Source: Onchocerca volvulus (Eukaryota; Nematoda; Chromadorea; Rhabditida; Onchocercidae). From it: a stretch of 64,000 nucleotides of DNA. The DNA lies in contig HG738137.1 of the NCBI GenBank assembly GCA_000499405.2, forward strand, positions 3,844,001-3,908,000. The letters are read 5' to 3'. This document shows positions 1 to 12,021 of this stretch, piece after piece. Every line of letters starts with the position of its first letter. The stretch's first letter is position 1. The translations under genes and the position numbers were made by a program. Below the pieces are notes generated by a model. The model had not been told where the DNA came from. It searched no databases and was given only the letters and a program-made list of their open reading frames with translations.

Positions 1-595
1 TGGCTTCTGGAGGCAATTGATCCAGTTTGAACAGGTAAACTGTTGATCTTTTGAATTTTGTGAAGCAGATCGTGTCCCTTCTGGAAAGTTCATCGGAACA
101 TTCTAAAAAATTATATTGTGTGGACTTTCGAAGCTTGTAAAATATTCGTGATAAAATGTAGAAATACACAATTATTACTTCATAATTTTTTAGATTTCCT
201 CAAAATTTTCTATTCAGAAATTTGAAATTATCTAAAGCAAAAGATTTACGATAAATAAAATTTTTAAAAAATCTTTTTTTAAAAAAAAAAAAAAAGAAAA
301 AAAAAACTGAAAGATCGACATAAAACTTTCAGGAAACTCTAATTTGACTGCCTTTTCAATTTGAGCCTTTTTTTTCTTTGGAAAATTCAACCTAGCATAA
401 ATTATTTTTTTTTATTAAGTGGATCTTTCATAGGAAGTCAAACATGGACCAGCTTCAGTAACAATGGTATTTGATGAAACTCAAACCGATCAATTATTAC
501 CTGATGTTTACTTAAATCAGGCAATCCAACCTATGCAACCTATCTGGATAACACTTTTAGTCGTCGGTGCCGTGCTGCTTTTTCTCAGTATGTAA
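1..595 (+). CDS. Atypical dual-specificity phosphatase, copy 1 (3' end only), tail-anchored
   Basis: Only the last two exons lie in the window: 1-34 and 434-595, joined in phase 0 across intron 35-433. The first exon encodes GFWRQLIQFEQ, the conserved end of the catalytic domain of DUSP14/18/21-type phosphatases and nearly identical to the same segment in the two downstream copies. The last exon carries the family's PDVY motif (LLPDVYLNQ). It then ends in about 17 hydrophobic residues (IWITLLVVGAVLLFLSM) directly before the stop, which looks like a C-terminal tail anchor; the basic tail of copies 2 and 3 is absent. A polyadenylation-type AATAAA lies at 778-783. The active site is outside the window, so activity cannot be judged. 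Inference: a membrane-anchored phosphatase. Confidence 0.82.
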
Positions 596-1760
596 AAAAT
601 TTATGCATTTTTAGTTTTTCAATTTCTTAAATGGAAATTTTATTTCATTTTCCAAGTTTATTCATTCCATGCGAATGATACTCGCTGAAAGTTTGTAGCA
701 AATTTTAAAAACTTTCTTATCTTTCTCTTACTGATCCTGCATAAGAATCATAATCTGTCGTCTGTAACTGATTGGCAAATAAATTTAAACCTTTTATTCT
801 CAGCACCATTTATTTATTTATTTATTATGAAAAGGTGTTTAGAAAACAAAAAACTCAGATATTAATTGTTAGGGATGCTTTTCACTTTCAAAATATTTTT
901 TTTTCCGAAAATTGTAATTTTTTCTAAATTTTTGTGTGTTATTTTTGTGTTCCTATCGAACTTTTTGTTTTTTCATAAATCTTTTCGTAACAAGTAATTA
1001 AATTATAATTTATATTTCTGGAAAATTCCATTTTATCTAAAATTTTTCATTTCATTTATAGGGTATATTATTACACGGTAAAAATTCGGCCAAATTGCGA
1101 TAGTTGTTCATCAAATGTATTCCTGTAAATCGTTCACCAAAAATGAAGTTTCCTCCTGTTCTTGGAATGTTACAAGAGATTCTTCATTAATTAAACCATA
1201 AATTTCATATTGTTTTCCGATGTTTTCATTTTAGACGCAATTTTAATATTCAAAGTAAGAGAAGTTTGTTTTACTAGCAAAAAATTTTCTACTGACATAT
1301 CATGTAGCATTATAAAATCGTCTTTCAAAATTTAAGATTATCCCAGAATCTTTTTCAGAAATTCAAAATGTACCACAGAATTGCTTAGTGTCAGTCAACA
1401 TCTTTATGAAAAACAATCTTTATGCTTCAATTTGACTTTCTTTAATTGCTTCATTTGAAAATTCAAAGCGCATTGATTAAAATCAGCATTGTTATTACTT
1501 TCTGCAAAGAATTTTGCAAATTGCTCGAATTTTTATTTGTGCTTGTGCTTTCTTCTTTTCCATTATTGATATTTGCTTGAAATTCAAATGCAAAGACTTT
1601 ACTTCTCAGATCTGTTGGAAGTTTAAGAGTTGGATTCTCTCCACAATCTCGAGAACCATTCAATTTATCATTTTCATTTCTTTTGCTTTCCTTGCAACTC
1701 AATTTCCTTATTCTCTAATTTCTATATTTTTTTACTATTACGTATTCTATCACTTTTGCA

Positions 1761-2015
1761 TTAAAATATCTCCTGACTCATTTTTTACTTAACTCTGATG
1801 AAAATAATGGTTACTCGTAGATAACTCTACGAAAATAATAGTTATCAGTAAGCATAAAAGAAATTTTTTGATATTTAGATATATTTACTGATAATTATTA
1901 TTTTCGTTTTTCATTTTTTGATGTACTTATTGATAATTATTATTTTCATGGAGTTATCTACAGTAACCATTGTCCTTATCAGAATTAAATAAGGATGAAT
2001 CAGGAGATATTTTAA
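1761..2015. repeat. Fold-back inverted repeat, MITE-like
   Basis: Arms of 91 bp at 1761-1851 and 1925-2015 are imperfect reverse complements (roughly 80-85% by eye). The outer ends match exactly over TTAAAATATCTCCTGA. The 73-bp loop contains a further partial copy of the inner end of the right arm (TGATAATTATTATTTTC near 1890 and again near 1930). No open frame lies inside. Structure and size suit a non-autonomous fold-back or MITE element. A target-site duplication is not clear. Confidence 0.6.
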
Positions 2016-3580
2016 TAAAAAATAATAGAATTAAGTCCAGCTGCTTGGCTTTTTTTCGAGATGAGAAGAAATCATGAAATTTTTAAAATTTCAATTAAGA
2101 AAATCAACAAAAAGTATCCTTACTTATATTAAGATATCATTTTTGTATAAAATCATTGTATTTTGTCATATGAAATTCGGCATTTTTAACAGATCTCAAA
2201 ATTCTTTTTTATTGCATTGTTTAAAATGTTATGAAAAATATCATTCCAATATGTTTGACATAAAAGAACTGGAGAAATGACTTAACAAAAATAAAATTTT
2301 GTCTTTTGAACCATTTTTTCAACGTTTGAATGAACTGGAATTCAGGAATTTTTAAAATTTAAAAGGTATTAATGATAGATTGATTTTGACAATTTGAAAG
2401 TTCTGTCAAAATTGTCTAAGAATGTTCTCAAAAAAATTTGATTGAACAAAAAGGATTTAACCCATTAGCGCTATCAATATCACCATTGCTGAAAGGAAAT
2501 TTTGATATTTTCTGATAAACCTAAATATACAACTTTTTGTCAAAAGTAAGAAAGGCTTATTACTACCACAAATTATTGTCTTCCATTGTCAAAGAATACA
2601 CTTCAATTTGATTAAGATAATTAGTTCAATATATACTTTCAATTATCAACGATATATTATCGAGAAGATTAAGATTTGAGATCGAGATGATGTAAAGATC
2701 GGGCAATTTTTTTCACTGCTAGCGGGAAAGAACTTTTCCTGAAATTGAACTAATTTTTATGACATCCAAATGGATTGCACTACTCTAGCAATAATCCATT
2801 TCAAATCATAACTCAAGAAAGTTCGAATTATTTCAATTGCTATTAATTCAGAAGAATTATTGCAATAATTTCATATTACAGATTATTGATATGCATGCAT
2901 TTCTACCCATCTCAGTCAATTGGCAATATCGTTTAACGATTTTAGTGCACAAACACTTCGAAATTATCATTGATTTCAAAAGTTTCATTAATATTAACTT
3001 TTGTGGGATTCATGGAGGAGAGGAGAGGAAAAGGAGTAGGAAAATATCCTTATTTTAAGTTAATGTATTTGTTTTGAAAATATTAAGTTAACGTACTTAT
3101 ATTGGAAAAATAAGTATGAGTATGTCATGAATTGATTGGAAAAATATATGTTTTGGTTTTGGTTTGGTTGGAAAAATATTTCTTTTATTTTGATATATTT
3201 TCTTGATGACTATTTTTAAAAATTTTTTTTGATGGTTATTCACCAGTCCCGTCTGATTCATTCCGTTGCGCTACTATAGAAAACAAAAAATACTAGTTTA
3301 TGAAGATGAATTCAGAAAACAAAAAAAAAAATGGAAGTTTTGCAGAGTTTCAGCAATTCTACGTACATCCAGCTATTTGTTTGTTTCTCACTACTTTTAT
3401 TTACATGGATTACACGAACAGAATATTCTCAACAGTTCCTATTATAACTTGAATACAAGCTATTACTCATATTTCGAATAAAGCAACAATTTTCAGTATA
3501 ACTTCGATCAAAGGACACTTATTGAGAGCATTTCCGGAAAAAAAGGGCTGACTTTTATTTGTTTTCAATTCCTTTGATCT

Positions 3581-3588
3581 TCACGTGA
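3581..3588. promoter_or_regulatory. TCACGTGA octamer, 790 bp upstream of phosphatase copy 2
   Basis: Palindromic class B E-box (CACGTG) with T/A flanks, the core recognised by TFEB/MITF-type bHLH factors (HLH-30 in C. elegans). It is one of six in the phosphatase array; I found no others in the window by eye. Confidence 0.45.
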
Positions 3589-3877
3589 TTTCAACGCTTT
3601 TTTAACAATTATAATAAATTTCCACTCAATGTTTACTGAATGAGTCTTTCGTCGCAGTCTTTCCTTCGATTTATAATGTTTTTTTTCGGAAGAAATTTGA
3701 GCAATTAAAATTCTTCATTTGTAGTGCAAATTGTTGTGAAACAAGTAAAATAAGTAAAATTGATAAATTAACAGAGTTATTCCCCAATCTATCGTCCCCT
3801 TTGCATCTGCAAATTGGTCGGAAAGCAAACTGTAAAATTTTTAAAACAGATAGAAAGGAATGAAATATGTGTGTGTA

Positions 3878-3885
3878 TCACGTGA
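3878..3885. promoter_or_regulatory. TCACGTGA octamer, 493 bp upstream of phosphatase copy 2
   Basis: Second octamer of the array. It lies 34 bp (start to start) from the next one, a paired spacing also seen upstream of copy 3, where the pair is 54 bp apart. Confidence 0.5.
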
Positions 3886-3911
3886 TGCATCAATTGATGA
3901 TCAACAGTTGT

Positions 3912-3919
3912 TCACGTGA
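3912..3919. promoter_or_regulatory. TCACGTGA octamer, 459 bp upstream of phosphatase copy 2
   Basis: Third octamer, in the context GTTCACGTGAATTCG. The extended TTCACGTGAA form is identical to both octamers in the promoter of copy 3. Confidence 0.5.
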
Positions 3920-4370
3920 ATTCGTGATAAAATATTATCTGCTGATAACAGATTCACGGGAAGGAGAGGGTGTGCTCATCTGTACACACTCTCAATATAA
4001 AATGCTCAATGCTGCTGAACCTGGTATAGTTGGTTTACTTTTCGTTGCAGCAAAACGCCTATGTTATCATGTTGATCATACTTTAACTTTCCCAACCGAT
4101 CATTCTAGGATTCATCTCACAAATATTGAATCTCTCTAATTCATTCCTTAAATCGTGTTGTTAAATTGTTTAAACGATCTTTCATGAGATTATCCATAAT
4201 CCATGAATGAGTGGTTCCCAGTTTAGAAAGCATTATGTTGAAGTTACAGTTCCGATAAGTCGTATTCAAATTCCCCAATTTCTTGTTATTTTCATTTTCC
4301 AACGCAAATTCATTTCCAGAATTTGTTCTTCAATAATATGGTGATCTTGGAAACAAAGGAGTGTCACACT

Positions 4371-5543
4371 ATGGCTTCTACATCATTCCTGATAAATCCA
4401 ACTCCGGAATACGGCCAAATCACCGAATTAGTTCCACGGCTGTTTATTTGTGATGCTAGCTCATTGACTTGGGATAACATGAATAAATATAAAATCTCAC
4501 TAATTATAAATGCCACCACTGAGGTGCGTTTTGAGAAAACAATTCATGATTTATATAAAGTTTTGGAGAAGAAATTTTCCGGAAAAAAAAACCAAATTTT
4601 CATTCTTTTCTTTTAAATTTTTAAATTCTTTTCAAAAAATTCAAGTTGTATTTTTTGTGATAAATCTAAAAAATTTTCAATATATTATATATTAATTAGA
4701 GCTTTCATTATAGGTACCTAGTATACGATCGCTTGGCTCAATACCGCGAATAAAGTTATGGCTGGATGATACACCATCAACTGACATTTATCAATATTTC
4801 GATCTCATCAGCGATCAAGTGAGCTTTTCCTCAACTATAATGATGAAAGTTTAGAATTGGCAGAATGGAAAGTTAAATATCGATCAATTTCGAATTGTTT
4901 TTCAAAAGTCAATATTTTAGATTGAAATGACGATAGCAGCTGGAGGTAATGTACTGGTACATTGTGTCGCCGGAATATCGCGATCTGCGACTATTTGCCT
5001 AGCCTTTCTCACTAAATTCCGTTGCAAATCACTCAGGCAGGCCTATCTTCTGATGGCCCAAAAACGTTCGCTTGTGAGGCCAAATGTCGGATTTTGGCGT
5101 CAGCTGATCACTTATGAACATGTATATTAATTAATATCTAATCCATATACCTCGAATTTCGCTCACACAATCTCATTTGTTTTCTTATTTCTAGAAATTT
5201 TTAAAAAAGATTGATTGATAAAAGCTTTTCGTTCATCTTAAGCATTTATAGGAAATAAAGAACGGTATCGCATCGGTAAAATTGGTTCAAAGCAGAGAGA
5301 ATCCAGAAACTGTCTTGCCCGATGTTTATCTATCAGTAAGTGATCAGAATTAAAAATTGCATTTTATCCAGAAACAATTAAATTTTCTTCAAAAATTTCA
5401 GCAAATCCGAACATATTTAGCTGATTATATTCTCATTGCAGAAATCAGCTAATTCACGCGGAGGATGGCGGTGTTCCAAAGATAAATTGAAATTTCATCC
5501 GATGCTGGAAACGGTTCCAGAAGGCACTGAAGCAGGAGCTTAA
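4371..5543 (+). CDS. Atypical dual-specificity phosphatase, copy 2 (complete)
   Basis: Five exons: 4371-4523, 4714-4818, 4921-5121, 5252-5335 and 5442-5543. They give 214 residues with phase 0 at every junction. The start MASTSF was chosen because it aligns with MSFVSF of copy 3; an in-frame ATG also exists at 4338, and an acceptor-like TTTCCAG lies at 4313-4319. Exon 1 holds the N-terminal substrate-binding segment (PEYGQITELVPRLFICD). Exon 2 supplies the general-acid Asp in WLDDTP. Exon 3 supplies the P-loop HCVAGISRSAT (CX5R) and the family signature RPNVGFWRQLI. Exon 4 carries LPDVYLS, equivalent to the PDVY motif of human DUSP14. The tail is basic and soluble. All catalytic residues are present, so an active phospho-Ser/Thr/Tyr phosphatase is likely. 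The substrate is unknown. Confidence 0.92.
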
Positions 5544-7307
5544 TCGCTTTCTTTTTCTTTCTCATCTTTTTATGGACGAAAATTCTCGGAAAATCGAGAT
5601 TTGTATTTTATTATCACATTACACACAAACTCTCGCCGAAACTTGCCTATTTTTAGTCCAATCTTAACCTGAATTTAAGCCCAAAGTAAAACATGACATA
5701 TCCGATAATTCCTCCATTTGTTTGTCATTTGCTGGTGCAGACGGATTTCTGAATTTTCGAGTTTTACAAATATAATTATTCGAAATTTGTAAGCTCATTT
5801 TTGACAAAAAATGATTTCGTTAGAAAGCAGCCAAATTAGTTTTGCACAGAAATTTTTAGAAAATGGATTAGAATTAATAAACTTGAAGCAGTCATCTTTG
5901 TCAAAAATTATATTGTCTCCATAAACTTGTACTATTTTACTCATAATTGGCTATCTAATATGCATGCTGCGGTTTTTATTGAGTTGAGAAGAATAATTTG
6001 AATTATTGAATTTGATATGTATTAAATGATAAAGAATTGTTCAAAAAACTGTGTTTTGCAATATTGAGTAACTCTTCTCTGTGGTATCAAACTAAAAAAG
6101 TTCTTGAAATCAATAATAATCCTGTAAAGTTGATTAATAGAATCGAGATGTATCCGTGATTCAATAATCATTATCCACGAAAAGGTCATGCATTTAACGT
6201 ACGGCGTGAAATTCAGATACGTTGGCTTCATATCATCATGTCTTTTTGATAAAGTTTGCACTATATTTGATAATAAATACAATCAATTTGTATTTCTTTA
6301 CGAAATCTAATAAGAATTTAAAATAAAAAATAAGAATTCTGTGCTTCTTTAACAAAGAGAAAAACTATGGATTGATTTTCATGATACATTTAAATAGAAA
6401 TTGAAAAATTCATTATAAAAATAAAACTTTAAACTGAACAAAAATTTCTCATTCAGCTTTGCTTTTTGATCTTAGTGTACTTGGAATGAAGATAGATGAG
6501 TGCAAAAAAAGGTCGAGTGATAAAAAAGCCGAAGTATATAGAAGAGATAAAGTAGTGAAATATGAAAGGGAAGTAAAATAGCATAAATTTAATTTAAATT
6601 TAAATTCAAATAAGCAATTTATTTTCTTCATCGATTTGTACTTTTTTTGATTGCCATTATACAGTTAATCCGTTCTCTTTAAACAGCACGTTGAATGTCC
6701 TGAAATTGTTATGATTCAGTTGGAAATATTTTTCACACAAAATTGTTTGAACGGCACGAGAATGAAGACTAAAGAATTTGATGGAACAGCCATTTGCGCC
6801 TGGCAACTTTTACAACGTAACAGAGTTGATCCGTTTGTTATATATTGAGAAAATTCAAATTTTATGAAGATGGAAAACTTGAAAAGCGTCGGAAAATTGT
6901 TGGAGTTTGCGTTGAAATCGGAGTTGAATTGGCTGAAAATAGTAACTCAGTAATCTCTAGATTTATTGAATAATTCTGTTGAATGATGCGGAAATATTTG
7001 GTGCAATTATATTTTATTAAGGCAAGTTTAACTGCTTCATTATGAAAAATTTTTTAAATTGCTAGAAGTTCTCTGAATTTCGTAAATTGTAAGAAAAAGG
7101 AAGTTTAGAAGATCTTGTGAAATACAGCAAAATTTCAGAAGTTCCAATCAATTTTTTATCCTTCCTTCACCGAAATGTTCTAATATTGAATGAAATATGA
7201 GAATCTGAACAGTCGAAAGAACATTAAAGTTGATTTATATCGATGACCTTTTGTTCTGTGATTGATTCATGATGTTTTAAATGTTTCTGGCTGAATATCA
7301 CGTGAAT

Positions 7308-7315
7308 TTCTGAGG
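7308..7315. promoter_or_regulatory. TCACGTGA octamer between phosphatase copies 2 and 3
   Basis: Fourth octamer of the array, 1.8 kb downstream of copy 2 and 2.7 kb upstream of copy 3, so it could serve as a distal element for either. Confidence 0.35.
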
Positions 7316-9621
7316 AGAATTCAAAGTTGCATAATGTGAAATACGGTATATCAGTTGATTCATTATTTAGATTGTTAGTACTTTCCTTCCGATTGCTTAT
7401 TCATCGGAATTACAACGAATAAAAAATGAAAACGAAAAAGTCGAGTGTCAGTTCTGATTGAAAGGATTTAAAAATAAAAATTTTTTCTTCCTTTTTTTTT
7501 TACAGAACTAAATATTTCTGGGAAATAGGGAACCTTTTCTTTTTCTTTTTTTCTTTTTTTTTTGGGGGGAGGGGGGGAATGTGAGTTGTTTACTAATTTT
7601 AATCAACCTGGAAGCAACAGACTGATGAAGTTCTGGAAATTTCCCTAGAAATATTTTGAGTCAAAAATTTCTGACTCACAAAAGATTTTGCTGACTTGAA
7701 AGACTTTTAAAATAGCTAAAATAATAAATTTCACTTTCTCCATCAATGTCAACAAGATTCATTTTCATTATTTGTTATGGATTCAAAGTTCATTCCTTTC
7801 CAGTGTGATACGAATAAAAGGAAATTGTACAGGATTCATTTGAATAAATTTGAATGAAATGTCTTCTGCTTTTGTTAAATGTTAGCGATTTTTTAAAAAT
7901 TTGTTAAAATTTGTCCCCTTTTTCAATCTACATAAAAATGTTTTCTAAGAGGAAATTGTTGGTGAAGCTGGAATGAAATGCTAGTGACGAATGTATTTGT
8001 AATGCAAATTACTTGCAGTGTTCGAAGGCATGATGTTAACAACGGGTCATATCAAGTTTACATTTATAAAAAAAGTATTGAATTGAATTTTTGATAAGGT
8101 AAACAGCAAGTACCGTAAGTTTATGCCAATCGAAAATTAGGGACGAATGAAGGAATTGTCAAGTCATTTTAATGATTTTTATATAAATGATGTTGACTTA
8201 TCTCATGAACATTTATAAATTATAGTGACACATCAATGCTGACATGGCACATGAAGAAGGAACAAAATTTAAAAATATTTCTATTCTATGGCAGAATAAT
8301 TCCACCGAAACTTCAATTTAAAAGAAAAAAAAGACCAAGAAAGCTAAAAAGAAAGCCATCGAAATGTCTCGTTGTGAATTGCAAGTTTTAATATCTTATA
8401 TTCATCTAAAAGTATACATGTGGTGCTGGAGAAAATTTTTTTATTTTTTCAATGCAGAAATGTTCGCTATCTGAACTATTAAGATGATAACGTTTGATAG
8501 GAATAAATTCAACACTGCACCATTGAAAAACGAAAATATGATAACTGACTTTTTTTTCTGAATTAAATGATTTATTTTTCTAATATTGAGTGTGCATATG
8601 AACTTAGAAATCGATAATATTATTTCAAAATATGAAAGACTAAAATAAGCTGAAGATATTTGAAGAAATATCTAATATTATGAGTGAAGTTTTTAAAAAC
8701 TTTAAATTTCCGATAAACTAATTAATTAAAGAAGGAAAATCGAGAAAAGTCAGCTGTTTGACTCGCTAGTTACTACGCAGTTGAAAGTATATAGTTCACG
8801 GCCAGCGATAAAGTAAATCAGAATTCAAAGTAATTCGCTGAAAATGGAATCGCTGATAATTGTCGATTTTCAAATCGAATGCTTTATCATTTTAATGGCT
8901 CTCATCAAAAACAAACAGAATTCGTTAGATCTAAATTGCTAAAAGTCAAAAAATTTAGAGACTGATCAAAATCATTTCATTTTTAATTAATACCTAAAAA
9001 ATTATAATTCTAAATAACTAGTATTATACTAATTATTAATTCATAACTTCAATCAGGAAACCGTTTATGAATACAACGATCTTATAAATCTGATGGATTA
9101 ATCAACTTACTTTAGTAATTTATTTCTAATTAGCAATTTAAAAACTGAAATTTCAGTACCGTTTAGCTGAGGAATACTGAAATGTATTGAGATATATAAC
9201 AAGAAACAAGCTCATCAGTATATGCTGATCAAATAATGATCGTCCTAGCTTTCATATGACAGAATGTCATCGTCTGTTTTCGGAATCGATTGATCAATCT
9301 AATATGATTGAATTTGTCCTTGAACGATGATCATATCATTGATTGCCTCGTTTGATTATATTTCAGTCTTTAAAAATGATGAAGTGACCAGTGCGAATAT
9401 ATGTCCACATCTTCATTGCTTTCAATCTAAGCTAACAATAAAATGAAATATACAAGCAATCAATCGATAATTCCAGAAGTTAACTAACAATGTCTTGCCA
9501 AAAACGCTGCAAGAAATGATTAAAGGCATGCTGAGGGAGGGACTGAGAGTTGACATGATGAATTACAATTGTTGTCAATCCCGAATTTATCCAGTCGTTG
9601 TTGATGGCATGCAGCGAGCAT

Positions 9622-9629
9622 TCACGTGA
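9622..9629. promoter_or_regulatory. TCACGTGA octamer, 379 bp upstream of phosphatase copy 3
   Basis: Fifth octamer, flanked as TTCACGTGAA and set between GCATGC hexamers. Confidence 0.5.
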
Positions 9630-9675
9630 ACAGCATGCTTGCAGAATGCAAGAAATAAACATAAGCACATGCCAT

Positions 9676-9683
9676 TCACGTGA
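9676..9683. promoter_or_regulatory. TCACGTGA octamer, 325 bp upstream of phosphatase copy 3
   Basis: Sixth octamer. It sits in the longer perfect palindrome GCCATTCACGTGAATGGC (9671-9688). Confidence 0.5.
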
Positions 9684-10000
9684 ATGGCGGCACGACCGTT
9701 ACAGCTTCCTGAATGAGGAAGACAACAACAATATTCGATGATGAGTGATTGGTCGAGTTTTAAGGCTGATATATTTACGAAACATTGTTGCATCGTTGGC
9801 ATGCATGCTTCGGAACATGCACATTTTTAGCAAGTCTGCACGACTCCGGGTCAATCAGTGCAATTCCTCTGTAAATTGCTGTAGATTTTGTAAGGACTCT
9901 TTTGCACTTCGGACAAAATTCTCGTATTTTTGCGGGGAAATTGAAAGCATCTTTGCAAGATATGCAAAATTTCAACTTTCAGCAGCATTTTCGTCGGGAA

Positions 10001-11839
10001 ATGTCATTTGTGTCATTCAATGTGAATCCCGAATATGCACAAATTACCGAAATTGTGCGTGGTTTATACATTTGTGGCGTGAGCTCATTGACAGCTGAGA
10101 ATATGAAAAAATATAATATTTCATTCATTGTCAATGCTACCAGTGAGGTCCGTTCATTTGATTTATTTGACCTCTATCAATGACGCTTTAATTTTGGGTT
10201 AAAGCGGCAAGTTCAAATAAATGAACTTTTTGGAGAAAACTTAATTTCAGGTACCAAATGTGCTATCACTGGGCAATATTCCACGAGTCAAACTATGGCT
10301 TGAAGATAATCCGCAGGTATCAGTTTATTCACTGCTAGATCAGCAAGCTGATCAGGTAAAGCATTTCCATCTTTGACTATTTTCAATTCAGTTGATCATT
10401 CGTCTGTCTCGTGTCTTCTTATAACTAATTCTGAAATTCATAAAATATTGGTCAAATAAAATTCTGCTCTTTGCCCAATATTGGTCGAATAAAAATCAAA
10501 TGAAATTTGATTCTATTTGTATTACATGGAGATTATAATAGTTTTGTCTCGCAACTGGAGAATGTTGCAAGTCTTATCAGAAAGTTTTATCACTTGTTGT
10601 AAAATGCCATTCGAAGAAATGAAATTTGGGGATAAGACGGGGTTTGAAGGTTGGAATTCTTGCCATCTTATGTCTTTATTCTGATAACAGCACTAAGTGG
10701 ATGGGAAAGATTTCATTTCTGTTTTGATAGCTTCGCACGATAAGAAGATCGTAACGCTCTGGGATAGGGCATTAGAAATCAAATTAGAGCGGTGAGAAAT
10801 GCAAAAAGACGATGAGATGAGCTGGGGATGGAATTTCAACAGTTCCAAACTCCTCTTCCATTCCAACACATCTGTACTGAGGAATGAAGAAAGTGAGTGT
10901 GGAGAGATTAGATTTTTGAAGCGAATCAATTTCACATGCGATCTGCAGATCGAAGCAGAGATCGCAAGTGGTGGCAATGTACTGGTGCACTGTGTTGCCG
11001 GGGTATCACGATCTGCTACTATTTGTCTTGCATTTCTCACGAAATTTCACTGTAGCTCACTCAGACAGGCCTATCATCTAATGGCTCGAAAACGACCACT
11101 TGTCAGGCCGAATATTGGATTCTGGCGACAACTTATTGCATATGAACAGGTGATTCAACAGATTAGAAATTGTGTCAGAAACTATTTATAAATGTATTTA
11201 CAAATAAGCCTTATGTTCTAAGATTATTCCAAATAGCTCTTTCAAACTTAGAAACTTCTATAATTGTTTTAGAGCTGAATTATGGCATGTTTTTCAGGAT
11301 GTCAAACAAAATATAGGAACAGTTCAGTTAGTCAGAGATAAAGAATGTCCTGATCAATTTATTCCCGACGTTTATTTGGATGAAGAAATTAGAGCTCGCA
11401 AGTTGTCACCTGCAGTAAAGTTTTAAATAAAAAATAAAGTGATATGTTAGCCAAAATGTTGAGTTCGCAAGATTTTCTTTGCAACTGTTCTCTTTTACAT
11501 TGAGACCTGAAACAAATTTTCATTTGATAACATCACATCGATTCCTTTAAAACTGCTATTGGAAACACTATTTCCTCTAAATTCTTGACTTTGACTTTTC
11601 AAAGCACTCAGCTTGTTTTAAATGAATTTCATATTATTAAAAAAGGAAGGTTTCCAAAGCGAACAAATATTCCACATCCTGAAAAATACTGCAAATTAAT
11701 AAAAGACATCTAGTAATAGACATTACTGTGCTACTTAAAAGAAATAAACTATGTATAATTACTTAGTTCGATGTATTCTGCAAAAAAATTGCAGTGAAAT
11801 GGGGTTGAATGAATTGAGTTAGATTTAACTTCATAACTT

Positions 11840-11870
<31 letters not shown>

Positions 11871-12021
11871 CTGAATTTTGTTTGAGTTTTCAAAATTACA
11901 GGGAAATGCAAATGAGGACGGATGGAATTGTGAGAGGCGAAGTCGCCGTAATTCAGGTGGCAGATTGAAATTCAAGCCAGTATTGGAGCCTGTGCTTGAA
12001 TGTGTCGAAGCTACTGCATAA
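10001..12021 (+). CDS. Atypical dual-specificity phosphatase, copy 3 (complete)
   Basis: Five exons: 10001-10147, 10251-10355, 10949-11149, 11298-11414 and 11902-12021. They encode 229 residues, all joined in phase 0 at the same positions as copy 2. The protein shows NPEYAQITEIV, the general-acid Asp in WLEDNP, the P-loop HCVAGVSRSAT, RPNIGFWRQLI and IPDVYLDEE. The tail (KFKPVLEPVLE) aligns with KFHPMLETVPE of copy 2, so these two share an ancestor after or distinct from the tail-anchored copy 1. Intron 2 is 593 bp, and its last 150 bp stay open in frame with exon 3. An AATAAA lies at 12336-12341. All catalytic residues are present. Inference: active atypical DUSP, substrate unknown. Confidence 0.92.

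Larger units (their letters stand above)
596..4370. other. Spacer between phosphatase copies 1 and 2
   Basis: No convincing gene was seen. The stretch holds the 3' untranslated region of copy 1, a fold-back repeat at 1761-2015, and three TCACGTGA octamers within 800 bp of the copy 2 start. The open frames here (for example 1514-1792 and 3867-4139) lack splice context and family motifs. Confidence 0.6.
9526..9808. promoter_or_regulatory. Cluster of five GCATGC hexamers upstream of phosphatase copy 3
   Basis: GCATGC occurs at 9526, 9607, 9633, 9799 and 9803 (the last two overlap). In RNA this contains (U)GCAUG, the binding element of RBFOX/FOX-1 splicing factors. In DNA it could equally be a palindromic transcription-factor site. 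The two octamers at 9622 and 9676 are interleaved with the cluster. Confidence 0.4.
5544..10000. other. Spacer between phosphatase copies 2 and 3
   Basis: About 4.5 kb without a supported gene. It is AT-rich, with an A/T- and G-rich simple tract near 7480-7580. The last 500 bp before copy 3 are less AT-rich and hold paired TCACGTGA octamers plus five GCATGC hexamers, which suits a promoter or 5' untranslated region. Confidence 0.55.

Noticed and set aside
1514..1792. 92-residue hydrophobic open frame, with an overlapping frame on the other strand
   Set aside because: AT-rich sequence gives Phe/Ile-rich frames by chance. It runs into the left arm of the fold-back repeat and shows no splice context or family motif.
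3867..4139. 90-codon open frame upstream of phosphatase copy 2
   Set aside because: No motif or matching exon was found; it overlaps the octamer-bearing promoter region.
5101..5130. Stop codon directly after the catalytic exon of phosphatase copy 2 (reading YEHVY then stop)
   Set aside because: The GT right after CAT is a donor. Splicing to 5252 gives an exon homologous to those in copies 1 and 3, so the gene is not truncated.
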